This document shows positions 6,983 through 15,296 of a stretch of 32,535 nt of DNA, piece by piece. Source of the stretch: JACTMZ01 sp044359955. GTDB lineage: Bacteria; Verrucomicrobiota; Verrucomicrobiia; Chthoniobacterales; JACTMZ01. Under the pieces are notes generated by a model. The model ran no database searches and had not been told where the DNA came from. It worked only from the letters and a program-made list of their open reading frames with translations. Made by a program: the position numbers and the translations under genes. The stretch is taken from the NCBI GenBank assembly GCA_044359955.1, contig JBIKLF010000026.1, positions 1-32,535 of the forward strand, given 5' to 3'. Every line of letters starts with the position of its first letter. Positions within the stretch are counted from its first letter, which is position 1.

Positions 6983-7744
6983 ATGGAAGAAGAAAAAATC
7001 ATCGAGGTGAAAAAGTTGTCCGTCGGCTATGCGGGGCGCGTTATTTTGAGCAACGTGTCCTTCGACGTGCGGCGCGGGGAAATATTCATCATCCTCGGCG
7101 GGTCGGGATCCGGCAAAAGCACGCTGTTGAAAAACATGATCGGGTTGTATCCGGCGATGGGTGGTGAGGTTCTGATCCGCGGAGAAAACATGATCGGTGC
7201 CGCGGGCGCGGCGCGGGAGCTTTTATTGAGGCAGTTCGGCGTGATGTATCAGGGCGGGGCCCTCTTCGGCTCGATGACGCTGGCGGAGAATATTGCTTTG
7301 CCGCTGGAGGAATGCACCCGCCTGCCGCGCGAGGCGCGCGTGCTCCTCTCCCGACTCAAGCTGCAGCAGGTGGGCCTGGGGCCATTCGCCGACTATCTGC
7401 CCTCCGAGACAAGTGGCGGCATGGTCAAGCGGGCTGCGGTGGCGCGGGCCATGGCGCTGGATCCGGGGATTCTTTTTCTCGATGAGCCTTCGGCCGGGCT
7501 GGACCCGATCACTTCGGCCGAATTGGACGAGTTGATCCGCGCCTTGTCGCGCGACTACGGGATAACTTTTGTCATCGCCAGCCACGAACTGGCCAGCGTG
7601 TATGCCATCGGCGACCGAGCGATCCTGCTGGAGGGCGGGGGCATTGCGGCCGAAGGTAGACCGGTGCAACTTCGCGACGATCCGCCCAATGACTACGTGC
7701 GGGCCTTTTTCCGCCGGGAACCGGAAAGGGCGCGGGCTGCTTGA
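6983..7744 (+). CDS. mlaF: MlaF-type ABC transporter ATPase
   Basis: 253 residues with Walker A GGSGSGKST (39-47), a Q-loop (VMYQGGALFGSMTLAENI), the signature SETSGGMVKRAAVARA, Walker B ILFLDEPSAGLDP and the switch His in FVIASHELAS. The Q-loop text and 'SGGM' are typical of the MlaF/TTG2A subgroup. The usual Leu of the LSGGM signature is Thr here, a small oddity. The protein would power the MlaE permease. It lies between permease and MCE genes with gaps of 3 and 8 bp, so the operon is tight. Confidence 0.93.
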   Translation: MEEEKIIEVKKLSVGYAGRVILSNVSFDVRRGEIFIILGGSGSGKSTLLKNMIGLYPAMGGEVLIRGENMIGAAGAARELLLRQFGVMYQGGALFGSMTLAENIALPLEECTRLPREARVLLSRLKLQQVGLGPFADYLPSETSGGMVKRAAVARAMALDPGILFLDEPSAGLDPITSAELDELIRALSRDYGITFVIASHELASVYAIGDRAILLEGGGIAAEGRPVQLRDDPPNDYVRAFFRREPERARAA

Positions 7745-7752
7745 ATTGAACC

Positions 7753-8730
7753 ATGTCGACCCGAGCCAACTATTTCAAAATCGGCGTCTTTGTCCTCGCG
7801 GGCTTCGCCCTTTTCGCCGGGGGACTTGTTTTCCTCGGGGCGGGCAACGTCTTCCGTCCGCGCCTCTACCTCGAGACATATGTCGATGGCACGGTGCAGG
7901 GGATCGATCTGGGTTCACCGGTCAAATTCCGCGGCGTGCAGATCGGCCGCATTTCGAAGGTGGATTTCTGCTTCAACATTTACGGTCCGCCCCCGGGTGA
8001 CGAGCGGCTCGATTACGTTTATCTCGAGATGGAAGTGGACGTGCAGGTTTTTCGGGGGATGTTCACCGAGGACATCACCCCGGTGGTCGAGCAGGCGGTC
8101 GGGCAGGGGCTGCGGGTCAAATTGCAACCGCAGGGGGTGACCGGACTGAATTTTGCCGAGTTGAACTACGTGCCTGACCCGGCGCTCTTCCCGCCATTGC
8201 AAATCTGGTGGACTCCGCAGCACCACTATATTCCGTCCGCGCCGGGGACTTTGACCAGTTTGGTCGAGTCGTTGAACAAGTTGATGGACACCTTCGGCGG
8301 GCTGGAGTTGGGGCCGACGCTCAAAGAAGTCGACAAGGCGCTGAAGAGCTTCAATACCACGCTCGAGGGATTCAGCGGCAGTATGGACAAGCTGGATTTG
8401 TCCAAGGTGAGCACCGAATTGCAGGCGGTTTTGTCCGAGCTGCGGGTCAAGGTGGACCAGGTGCCGGTGGAAAAGCTGAGTGCGGACGGGATGAAAATGA
8501 TGCAGTCGCTGACCAAGGTGGCAGGGGAAATGCAGTCGCTGGTCGACGCTTTGCAGACCAATCCGCTGCTCAATACCGACTCGGTGGGAGCGATCGTCGG
8601 GGATTTCCAAGCCACGGCGGAAAATTTCCGCGTGCTGAGCGAAAATTTGCGCGAATACCCCTCGCAAATGTTTTTCGGCGAGCCTCCCAAGCGCTCGCCC
8701 TTCGATCCGACGGGGAAACCAAAGCGATGA
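7753..8730 (+). CDS. mlaD: MCE-domain lipid transport protein (MlaD type)
   Basis: 325 residues. One N-terminal membrane anchor (residues about 8-30, FKIGVFVLAGFALFAGGLVF) is followed by an MCE domain (about 38-120, with LGSPVKFRGVQIGRISKVDF). A long C-terminal helical region follows, rich in heptad-like Leu/Val spacing (SLTKVAGEMQSLVDALQTNP). MCE proteins form hexameric rings or tubes that carry lipid across the periplasm; the extended C-terminus, longer than E. coli MlaD, suggests a needle-like or elongated form. The lipoprotein gene overlaps its stop (ATGA). Confidence 0.9.
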   Translation: MSTRANYFKIGVFVLAGFALFAGGLVFLGAGNVFRPRLYLETYVDGTVQGIDLGSPVKFRGVQIGRISKVDFCFNIYGPPPGDERLDYVYLEMEVDVQVFRGMFTEDITPVVEQAVGQGLRVKLQPQGVTGLNFAELNYVPDPALFPPLQIWWTPQHHYIPSAPGTLTSLVESLNKLMDTFGGLELGPTLKEVDKALKSFNTTLEGFSGSMDKLDLSKVSTELQAVLSELRVKVDQVPVEKLSADGMKMMQSLTKVAGEMQSLVDALQTNPLLNTDSVGAIVGDFQATAENFRVLSENLREYPSQMFFGEPPKRSPFDPTGKPKR

Positions 8731-9326
8731 GGCGCATCCTGCCGAGCCTCTTGTGGGCGGTGCTGGTTCCGGCTCTGGCCTCCTGCAGTCTCCGCCAACC
8801 GGCGGTGCAAACGGCGGACTATGCCTTCGACCTTCCGGCACCGGCCCGGGGACCAACCGGGGAGGGGTCCGTTGCGGTCCTCCCGTTCTCCGCCGGTCCG
8901 CGCGCCTCGGGTCAGATGTTGCTCTACCGGGCGGACGATCTTCGTTATGAGCACGACTTTTACAACCGGTTCCTCGCGCCGCCTCCGCGGATGCTCACCG
9001 GTGCGCTGCGGCGTTATTTGTCGCTGGCCCGGGTCGGCCAAGTGAGGGAACCGGGCGCGCCGTTGGGGGCAGACCTCATCGTGCAACCGCGGCTGACGGA
9101 GCTGTATGCCGACTACCGTGATCAGTCCCAGCCGCGGGCCACCGTGGCGATGGTCCTGGTGCTCATCCGTCACGGGGCGGACGGCAACAAGGAGTTGTTC
9201 GAACGAACCTACCGGCGTTCCATTCCTCTGCGGGCGGTTTCTCCGGCCGCGGCGGTCGAGGGCTGGAGCGAAGGAATCGGGCAGATCTTTGGGGAATTCA
9301 CCCGTGATCTGCGGCGGGCTTGGTGA
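8727..9326 (+). CDS. ABC-type transport auxiliary lipoprotein (PqiC-like)
   Basis: 199 residues with a short signal peptide ending in the lipobox LASC (Cys20), so it should be lipidated. The body has YAFDLPAP near the start, a Tyr-rich segment RADDLRYEHDFYNRFLAPPPRMLTGALRRYL and an LTELYADYRD strand. This is the order seen in the ABC_trans_aux / PqiC family that accompanies MCE transporters. The start overlaps the stop of the MCE gene, which fits a role as the outer-membrane or periplasmic partner of this transporter. Sequence similarity in this family is low, so the call leans on context. Confidence 0.8.
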   Translation: MRRILPSLLWAVLVPALASCSLRQPAVQTADYAFDLPAPARGPTGEGSVAVLPFSAGPRASGQMLLYRADDLRYEHDFYNRFLAPPPRMLTGALRRYLSLARVGQVREPGAPLGADLIVQPRLTELYADYRDQSQPRATVAMVLVLIRHGADGNKELFERTYRRSIPLRAVSPAAAVEGWSEGIGQIFGEFTRDLRRAW

Positions 9327-9335
9327 GGCTGCGCG

Positions 9336-10847
9336 TCAGAAACTGAACGTCGTCCCGAGGAAGACAATGTTCTGGTTGTAACTGCCCTGCTGTCTGTCGC
9401 TGCTCGAGATCAGGCCGGTGTAGGAATAACCGGCGTTGAGTGACCAGATGCGATTGACCGCATAGCTTGCGCCGAGGCCTGCATTGTAAACGTTGGTGGT
9501 GAAGTCGGGCTCTCCGTTGCCCGGTTGGTCGTAGTAGTTGTTTTGGTAATTGAGGAAGGCATTGGCTTGAAGACGTTTTCCGAAGGCGTGGGTCAAAATG
9601 GCCCCGAGGAGGAATTGTTGGTCTTGGTTGAATCCCTCCAAGCCGGAGGCGACCGTGCCATAGCGGCTGCGCAGGCCCAGGCTGGTTTCTTCGCGCAGGG
9701 CGTAGGTGAAGTTGAGTTCGCCGAAGGGACCGATGTAGTTGGAAGTGCCGCCGGCCTCGGGGATCTCGTTGATGCGCTGCTCGGCACCGGCGCGGAAGTT
9801 CAAGACTGAGCGGGGATTGAGGGTGTGGTTGAACCCGAGCAAGGCGTAGTTGCCGATACTGTTGTAGTCGTCGACATACCAATAATTGCGGGTGTTGAAG
9901 CGGTATTCGGCGACCAGAGACGTCGTTGGTTTCCAGAGGAAAAGAAATTGCTGGCCGACGGTCTGCTCAAAGCGGCTGAAGTTTTCACCGATGGGCTCGA
10001 AGTAATACCAGAGGACAGGGGCGTAGCTGGTGATGGTCTCGAATTTCGGGAGCCAGAGATAACTGGCGCCGACAGTTGTGCCGCTGACCACGTAATCGCC
10101 TTGGTAGGTGTTCGAGGCGCCGACAACCGCAAAGTCGGGTTGCGCCAGGAGGGCTGTGGAATTATCGAGGAAGAGATTCAGCCGCTCGGAGACCGCGTAG
10201 TCGACGCCCAGGGTGAACTGGCCGTTCGGGAAGATACCGTCATTTTGCAACCCGCCGTTGTTGTAATAGTAAGTCACACCCAAGCCGAGGCTGGTCTCCA
10301 CCTTCAATCGCGAGGTGCCGAAGTTGTATCCGATGCTGGCGCCGATCGAAGTGAACATGCTCTGCACGCCGTCGTTCTGCTGGCCGTTGACGTTGCTGTT
10401 GTAGCCTTCAGTGACGTAAAACGAATAGCGGAAAGGACCGGTCCCCGAACGGAAGGGCCCCGGCTCGGAAAGTTCCTGCGTGGTGCTGTCATCTGTCCCC
10501 ACGGATTCGAATGCGGCCTCGGCAGCGGCGTCGGACATTCTTCCGCTCTGTGCCTGCGGTGCCGGACCCGGGTCCGGCATGGCCAAACCTGCGGCGATAT
10601 CGGCATCGCTTACCGCACTGGGAACACCTTGGAGTGCGGCCGCTTTTTGCTCCGTGAAAGTTTGGCCGGACGACGCATCGCGCACCGGATAGGTGAAGCG
10701 GAACTGCGAGGGATTATCGGTTGCTCCGGCGGAAACAGGTTCCTCAAAGCTGTCCACCTTGGGCGGAGTATCCTGCGCCGCCACGGCGAGCGGCAGGGAA
10801 GCCACCAGCGGGAGGAGAATAAAAGATAATAATTGGCGCGGATTCAT
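9336..10847 (-). CDS. Outer-membrane beta-barrel protein (BBP2-like)
   Basis: About 503 residues. A signal peptide of roughly 25 residues ends in AVAAQ. About 110 residues of low-complexity linker follow, then alternating aromatic strands such as FRYSFYVTEGYNSNV and GVTYYYNN. The protein ends NIVFLGTTFSF, with the C-terminal Phe recognised by the BAM complex. The pattern 'GYNSNVNG ... NAGYSYTG' resembles putative beta-barrel porin 2 proteins. Its function is unknown; a porin or surface polysaccharide-related role is possible. It may start at ATG 10847 or the adjacent GTG 10850. It lies downstream of nadB on the same strand after a 158-bp gap and probably has its own promoter. Confidence 0.82.
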   Translation of the reverse strand: MNPRQLLSFILLPLVASLPLAVAAQDTPPKVDSFEEPVSAGATDNPSQFRFTYPVRDASSGQTFTEQKAAALQGVPSAVSDADIAAGLAMPDPGPAPQAQSGRMSDAAAEAAFESVGTDDSTTQELSEPGPFRSGTGPFRYSFYVTEGYNSNVNGQQNDGVQSMFTSIGASIGYNFGTSRLKVETSLGLGVTYYYNNGGLQNDGIFPNGQFTLGVDYAVSERLNLFLDNSTALLAQPDFAVVGASNTYQGDYVVSGTTVGASYLWLPKFETITSYAPVLWYYFEPIGENFSRFEQTVGQQFLFLWKPTTSLVAEYRFNTRNYWYVDDYNSIGNYALLGFNHTLNPRSVLNFRAGAEQRINEIPEAGGTSNYIGPFGELNFTYALREETSLGLRSRYGTVASGLEGFNQDQQFLLGAILTHAFGKRLQANAFLNYQNNYYDQPGNGEPDFTTNVYNAGLGASYAVNRIWSLNAGYSYTGLISSSDRQQGSYNQNIVFLGTTFSF

Positions 10848-11008
10848 CACGAGGGCGAACGTGAGCTGATAGACTGCCTAGAAAAGGTGCCGCGCGAACA
10901 GCCAAAAATCCCCCGTGGTGCGAATTAATTAGAGCCTCGCAGCCTCGCTCTCAGCCCTCTCCCCCAAGAGTAATGCAAGTATTTCTCCCACAGGTGCTTA
11001 TTTTGTGA

Positions 11009-12598
11009 TCAGGCCCGACGCATGACGGTATCCCGAATGAAGAGGTCGCCGGTTTCGGGATGGTCCAGCGTGTAGTGGAGGCCGCGGCTTTCCTTGCGGC
11101 TCAGGGCACAATCGACGATGAGGGCGGCGACGGTGACGAGGTTGCGCAGCTCAAGGAGGTCGGTGGTGACCTTGAAGTTCCAGTAAAATTCCTGCACCTC
11201 TTTCTGCAGGTTGCGCAGCCGGGTGGCGGCGCGCTGCAGGCGTTTGTCGGTGCGGACGATGCCGACGTAGTCCCACATGAGGCGGCGGATTTCGTCCCAG
11301 TTGTGGTAAATCACGACCAACTCGTCCACGTCGGTCACGCTGCCGGGGCGCCATTCGGGGAGTCGGATGTCGTCGGACCGCCGGTGGTTTTTCGTCGCCT
11401 TGAGAAAGGCGCGGTGGGCGAAGACGAGGGCTTCGAGGAGCGAATTGCTGGCCAGTCGGTTGGCCCCGTGCAGCCCGGTGCAGGCCACCTCACCGATGGC
11501 GAAAAGTCCGCGCAGGGTGGTCTCGCCTTGGTCATTGGTCTTCACCCCGCCGCATTGGTAATGGGCGGCGGGCACCACGGGGATAGGTTGCGTGGCGATG
11601 TCGATGCCGAGGGCGGCGCAGGTTTCGTAGATTTTGGGGAAGCGCTCTTGGAGGAACTTGCGCGGTTGGTGCGTGATGTCGAGGAAGACGCACTTGGCCC
11701 CGGTGCGCTTCATTTCGGCGTCGATGGCGCGGGCCACGATGTCGCGCGGGGCGAGGTCTTTCAGTGCATGGTAACGCGGCATGAACGCCGTGCCCTGTTC
11801 GTCGACGAGGCGCCCGCCTTCGCCGCGCACCGCTTCGCTGATGAGGAAAGATTTGGCCTCGGGGTGGAACAGGCAGGTCGGGTGGAACTGGACGAATTCC
11901 ATGTTGCTGACCGCCGCGCCGGCGCGCCACGCCATGGCCACGCCATCGCCGGAGGCGATGTCGGGGTTGGTCGTGTAGAGGTAGACTTTGCCGCAGCCGC
12001 CGGTGGCCAGCACGATGCGGTCGCTGCGCAGGGTGCGGACTTGGCCGGATTTTTCATCGAGCACGTAGACGCCGACCACGCGGTCCTCGGCGGCGTAGCC
12101 GAGCTTTCCGGTGGTGATGAGGTCGATGGCCATGTGGTCCTCGAGGACGGTGATCGAGGGATGACGTTCGACCGCGGCCACGAGTGTTTTTTCGATTTCC
12201 AGGCCGGTGAAATCATGCGCGTGCAAGATGCGGCGCTTGGTGTGTCCGCCTTCGCGCCCGAGATCGAGTTCGGTGCCGCCCTCGGGTTTTTCGCGCAGGT
12301 CGAAGGACATGCCGAGTGCGATCAGCTCTTTGATGCGGTCGGGACCTTCGTGGACGACGAGATTGACGATGTCCTCGTGGCACAGGCCCGCGCCGGCCTC
12401 GAGGGTGTCTTTGACGTGCAGCTCGAAGGAGTCTTCCGGACTGGTCACGCAAGCCACGCCGCCTTGGGCCCACGCGGTGTTGCTCATGGCTTTGGCGCGC
12501 TTGGTCACGACGGCCACCGTGCCGTGCGTGGCGGCTTTGAGGGCGTAGGTCAGGCCGGCGATGCCGGAACCGAGGACGATGTGGTCAAATTTTTCCAT
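11009..12598 (-). CDS. nadB: L-aspartate oxidase
   Basis: 529 residues, the normal NadB length. FAD-binding VLGSGIAGLTYAL (GxGxxG at 10-15) is followed by NTAWAQGGVACV, VQFHPTCLFHPE, HYQCGGVKTN and ANRLASNSLLEALVF, all characteristic of NadB rather than succinate dehydrogenase. The enzyme oxidises L-aspartate to iminoaspartate, the first step of de novo NAD synthesis in the cytoplasm. NadA, its partner, is not in this window. The start overlaps the panC end by 14 bp, implying a secG-panC-nadB transcript. No fault is visible in the reading frame. Confidence 0.95.
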   Translation of the reverse strand: MEKFDHIVLGSGIAGLTYALKAATHGTVAVVTKRAKAMSNTAWAQGGVACVTSPEDSFELHVKDTLEAGAGLCHEDIVNLVVHEGPDRIKELIALGMSFDLREKPEGGTELDLGREGGHTKRRILHAHDFTGLEIEKTLVAAVERHPSITVLEDHMAIDLITTGKLGYAAEDRVVGVYVLDEKSGQVRTLRSDRIVLATGGCGKVYLYTTNPDIASGDGVAMAWRAGAAVSNMEFVQFHPTCLFHPEAKSFLISEAVRGEGGRLVDEQGTAFMPRYHALKDLAPRDIVARAIDAEMKRTGAKCVFLDITHQPRKFLQERFPKIYETCAALGIDIATQPIPVVPAAHYQCGGVKTNDQGETTLRGLFAIGEVACTGLHGANRLASNSLLEALVFAHRAFLKATKNHRRSDDIRLPEWRPGSVTDVDELVVIYHNWDEIRRLMWDYVGIVRTDKRLQRAATRLRNLQKEVQEFYWNFKVTTDLLELRNLVTVAALIVDCALSRKESRGLHYTLDHPETGDLFIRDTVMRRA

Positions 12599-13430
12599 GC
12601 CGCGCCGCGAGGCGCACGTTGTCGATCAGGCGTGTTTCGCCGATTTTCACCGCGGCGGCAAGCACGGCGGGGCGGTCGAGCTCTTCGAGGGGTTCGAGTG
12701 TTTCGGCATCGACGACCTCGACATACTCCGGGGCGGCCCCCGTCCCTTGGGTGATGAGTGCGGTGGCCGTGGCGACGACTTCGCGCGGCGAAGCCTCTTC
12801 CGCCGCGGTGCGAAGCGCGGCCGGGAAACTCGTGGCGCGCCGGCGTTCTTCCGCCGCGAGGTAGCGGTTGCGTGAACTCATGGCCAGACCGTCGGACTCG
12901 CGCACCGTGGGATGGCCGATGATTTCGAGGCCGGGGAAGAGGTCGCGGGTCATGCGGCGGATGACGGCCAGTTGCTGGAAATCTTTCTCGCCGAAGATGG
13001 CGGTGTCCGGGCGGGTCAGGTGGAAAAGTTTGGCCACCACGGTGCAGACGCCGCGGAAGTGGCCGGGGCGCCGGGCCCCGCACAACCCGCGCGAGAGCAC
13101 GGTTTCCTCGACGAAGGTCGAGTCGTCGGGCGGATACATTTCCGGCACGGAGGGCGCGAACACGGCGTCCGCCTGGTGCGCGGTGCACAAACTCAGGTCG
13201 GCGTCGAACGGACGCGGGTATTTGGCCAGATCTTCGTGGGGGGCGAATTGGGTCGGGTTGACGAAGATGCTGACGATCACCGTTCCGCCTCGGCCGGCGC
13301 GGCTCCGGGCGGCATCGATCAAGGCGGCATGGCCGTCGTGCAGCGCGCCCATGGTCGGAACGAGGACGACGGGCGAGGGGGCGCGGGCCCGAAAGGAGGC
13401 GAGTTCCGCCAGCGTGGCGAGGGTGCGCAT
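12585..13430 (-). CDS. panC: Pantothenate synthetase
   Basis: 281 residues. It has the nucleotidyl-transferase motif PTMGALHDGH (25-34, HxGH), SIFVNPTQFAPHEDLAKYPR, FRGVCTVVAKLFHLTRPDTAIFGEKDFQQLAVI, the ATP-binding SSRNRYL and a C-terminal ETRLIDN. The enzyme joins pantoate and beta-alanine using ATP to make pantothenate, the CoA precursor. It lies between secG (16-bp gap) and nadB (overlap), a grouping of two cofactor genes that suggests co-expression. PanB and PanD are not in the window. Confidence 0.95.
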   Translation of the reverse strand: MRTLATLAELASFRARAPSPVVLVPTMGALHDGHAALIDAARSRAGRGGTVIVSIFVNPTQFAPHEDLAKYPRPFDADLSLCTAHQADAVFAPSVPEMYPPDDSTFVEETVLSRGLCGARRPGHFRGVCTVVAKLFHLTRPDTAIFGEKDFQQLAVIRRMTRDLFPGLEIIGHPTVRESDGLAMSSRNRYLAAEERRRATSFPAALRTAAEEASPREVVATATALITQGTGAAPEYVEVVDAETLEPLEELDRPAVLAAAVKIGETRLIDNVRLAARHGKI

Positions 13431-13446
13431 GGCTTGCGCTCGGTGG

Positions 13447-13884
13447 TCAGTTGCCGGCCGGCGCAGCCGTGGGAGCTTCGGTCGCCTCCACCACGACTTC
13501 TTCGACCGCCACCGGTTCGGTGGTAACCACGACGGGGGCAGCCGCGGTTCCGGGTGTCACGGCAACGGGCTCGGCCGCGGCAGGCGTGACCGCTTGAGGC
13601 ACGGGCTGGCCGAGGAGTTCTTTCTGGATGGTCGTCTCACCGGTGCCGCGCTTGGCATAGAGGACAGCGAGCAAAAGGGTAAGGGCGAAGAAGACGATGC
13701 CGAGCCACACCGTGAATTTCTGCAGGACATGCGTGGTCTGCGCGCCGAAAATGTTATCCGTCATTCCCCCGCCGAACGCGGCGCCGAGGCCTTCATTCTT
13801 CGGGCGCTGCATGAGAACGACGCCGACCATGAGGACGCAGACCAACACGTGGAAGGAAATGAGGATGGAAATTAATACCGACAT
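13447..13884 (-). CDS. secG: Preprotein translocase subunit SecG with a long Ala/Pro/Val tail
   Basis: 145 residues. The first 80 match SecG: TM1 (ISILISFHVLVCVLMVGVVL), the conserved MQRPKNEGLGAAFGGG loop with Phe-Gly and an amphipathic segment, then TM2 (VWLGIVFFALTLLLAVLYA). SecG assists SecYE in protein export. The remaining 60 or so residues form a low-complexity tail rich in Ala, Pro, Val and Glu, longer than the E. coli protein's tail. First gene of the inferred secG-panC-nadB unit and divergent from the N-acetylglutamate synthase gene. Confidence 0.9.
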   Translation of the reverse strand: MSVLISILISFHVLVCVLMVGVVLMQRPKNEGLGAAFGGGMTDNIFGAQTTHVLQKFTVWLGIVFFALTLLLAVLYAKRGTGETTIQKELLGQPVPQAVTPAAAEPVAVTPGTAAAPVVVTTEPVAVEEVVVEATEAPTAAPAGN

Positions 13885-14005
13885 GAACCGTGCACACTGG
13901 CAGGTGCCGGCCCTGATGTAAAGACGTTACCGGCCGGAGTCCGGAGGATGTCTGAACGGGTTTCCGCGTTGATCTTTCCCCGCGGAATGCCCTAACACTC
14001 AATTT

Positions 14006-15286
14006 GTGAACGTCTCTGATCTGAGGGAAATCCTGCAATACGTCCCGCGTTTCCGCGAAAAGATCTTCGTGGTCTCCGTCGACGGGGAAATTGCCGCTTC
14101 GCCCAACTTTGCCAACATTCTGCTCGATCTCGCCGTGCTGCGCTCGCTGAGCATCCGGGTCGTGCTCGTGCATGGCGCGAGCCATCAGGTGCAGGAGGCG
14201 GCCAAACGTGCCGGGACCAAAGCGAGCAACACGGACGGCACCGGCATCACGGACGAGGCCACGCTCGAGTTGAGTATCGGGGCGGCCATGCGGTTGACGC
14301 ACGAAATCCTCGAAGGTTTGGCTTCGGTGGATTTGCGGGCCGCTTACGCCAATGCGGTCATTGCGCACCCGGCCGGCATTCTCGGCGGGATCGACCAAGG
14401 CCACACCGGACGGATCGAGCGGGTCGACGTCAAATGTCTGCACATGCTGTTGCACGAGGGGATCATTCCCGTGGTGCCGCCGCTCGGCTTCGACGGGGAG
14501 GGCCACACCTACCGGGTCAATTCCGACCATGCGGCGGCGGAACTGGCCGAGGCCCTGCATGCGGCCAAGGTGGTTTATTTGTCGGCGGATACCAAATTGC
14601 CCGGCGGCGGGTCGTTGCCGCGGCAGTTGGGCATCGCGGAGGCCGAGGAGTTGTTGAAGAAGCGGAAGAACGGCGAGGCGCCGAATCTTTATTCGAAGGT
14701 CGACTACGGTGCGAAGGCTTGCCGGCAGGGCGTGTCGCGGATCCACATCCTGGATGGCACGGTCGACGAGGCCTTGCTCGACGAGGTGTTCAGCAACGAG
14801 GGGATCGGCACGATGATCTACTCGAATGAATACCAGCAAATCCGGAAAATTTTCAAAAAAGACGTGCGGGCGGTGATGTCGCTTATCCGGCAATCGATGG
14901 ACAGCGAGGAACTCGTGCGGCGGACGCGGGCCGACGTTCTCGAGCAGATGCAGGATTTTTGGGTGCTGGAAATCGACGGCAAGGTGATGGGGTGCGTTGC
15001 GCTGCACGTCTATCCGGCGGACGGCTGCGGCGAACTCGCCTGCCTCTACGTGCAGAAGGAACACGAGAACGAGGGGCACGGACGGAAGTTGATGGCATTC
15101 GTCGACAACCTCGCGCGGGAAAAAGGCGTCCGGCAATTGTTCGCCCTCAGCACGCAGGCTTACAAATATTTGCAAATCAAAGGCGGCTTCCGCGAGTCCT
15201 CGCCGGACATCATGCCCGCCGTGCGTCGGAAACAATACGACGCCGGCGGACGGCAGTCCAAGGTCCTGGTCAAGGACCTCGCCTGA
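14006..15286 (+). CDS. argA: N-acetylglutamate synthase (amino-acid kinase + GNAT)
   Basis: 426 residues in the ArgA layout. An amino-acid kinase-like domain (about 18-270: VVLVHGASHQVQE, AHPAGILGGIDQGHTGRIERVD, YRVNSDHAAAELAEAL) is followed by a GNAT domain (about 275-426: CVALHVYPADGCGELACLYVQ, acetyl-CoA loop HENEGHGRKL, ALSTQAYKYLQIKGGF). It makes N-acetylglutamate, the first step of arginine synthesis, and the kinase-like domain normally binds arginine for feedback control. The start is GTG with no clear ribosome-binding site; no in-frame ATG precedes it. The symporter gene begins 10 bp after the stop. Confidence 0.88.
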   Translation: MNVSDLREILQYVPRFREKIFVVSVDGEIAASPNFANILLDLAVLRSLSIRVVLVHGASHQVQEAAKRAGTKASNTDGTGITDEATLELSIGAAMRLTHEILEGLASVDLRAAYANAVIAHPAGILGGIDQGHTGRIERVDVKCLHMLLHEGIIPVVPPLGFDGEGHTYRVNSDHAAAELAEALHAAKVVYLSADTKLPGGGSLPRQLGIAEAEELLKKRKNGEAPNLYSKVDYGAKACRQGVSRIHILDGTVDEALLDEVFSNEGIGTMIYSNEYQQIRKIFKKDVRAVMSLIRQSMDSEELVRRTRADVLEQMQDFWVLEIDGKVMGCVALHVYPADGCGELACLYVQKEHENEGHGRKLMAFVDNLAREKGVRQLFALSTQAYKYLQIKGGFRESSPDIMPAVRRKQYDAGGRQSKVLVKDLA

Positions 15287-15296
15287 GGCGCCCGGC

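Noticed and set aside
10851..11008. Small gene or RNA between the beta-barrel gene and nadB
   Set aside because: No start with a ribosome-binding site and no stable structure; probably just the barrel gene's promoter region.
11060..12754. Long plus-strand open frame opposite nadB and panC
   Set aside because: The same effect of third-position GC bias; nadB and panC on the minus strand carry all family motifs.
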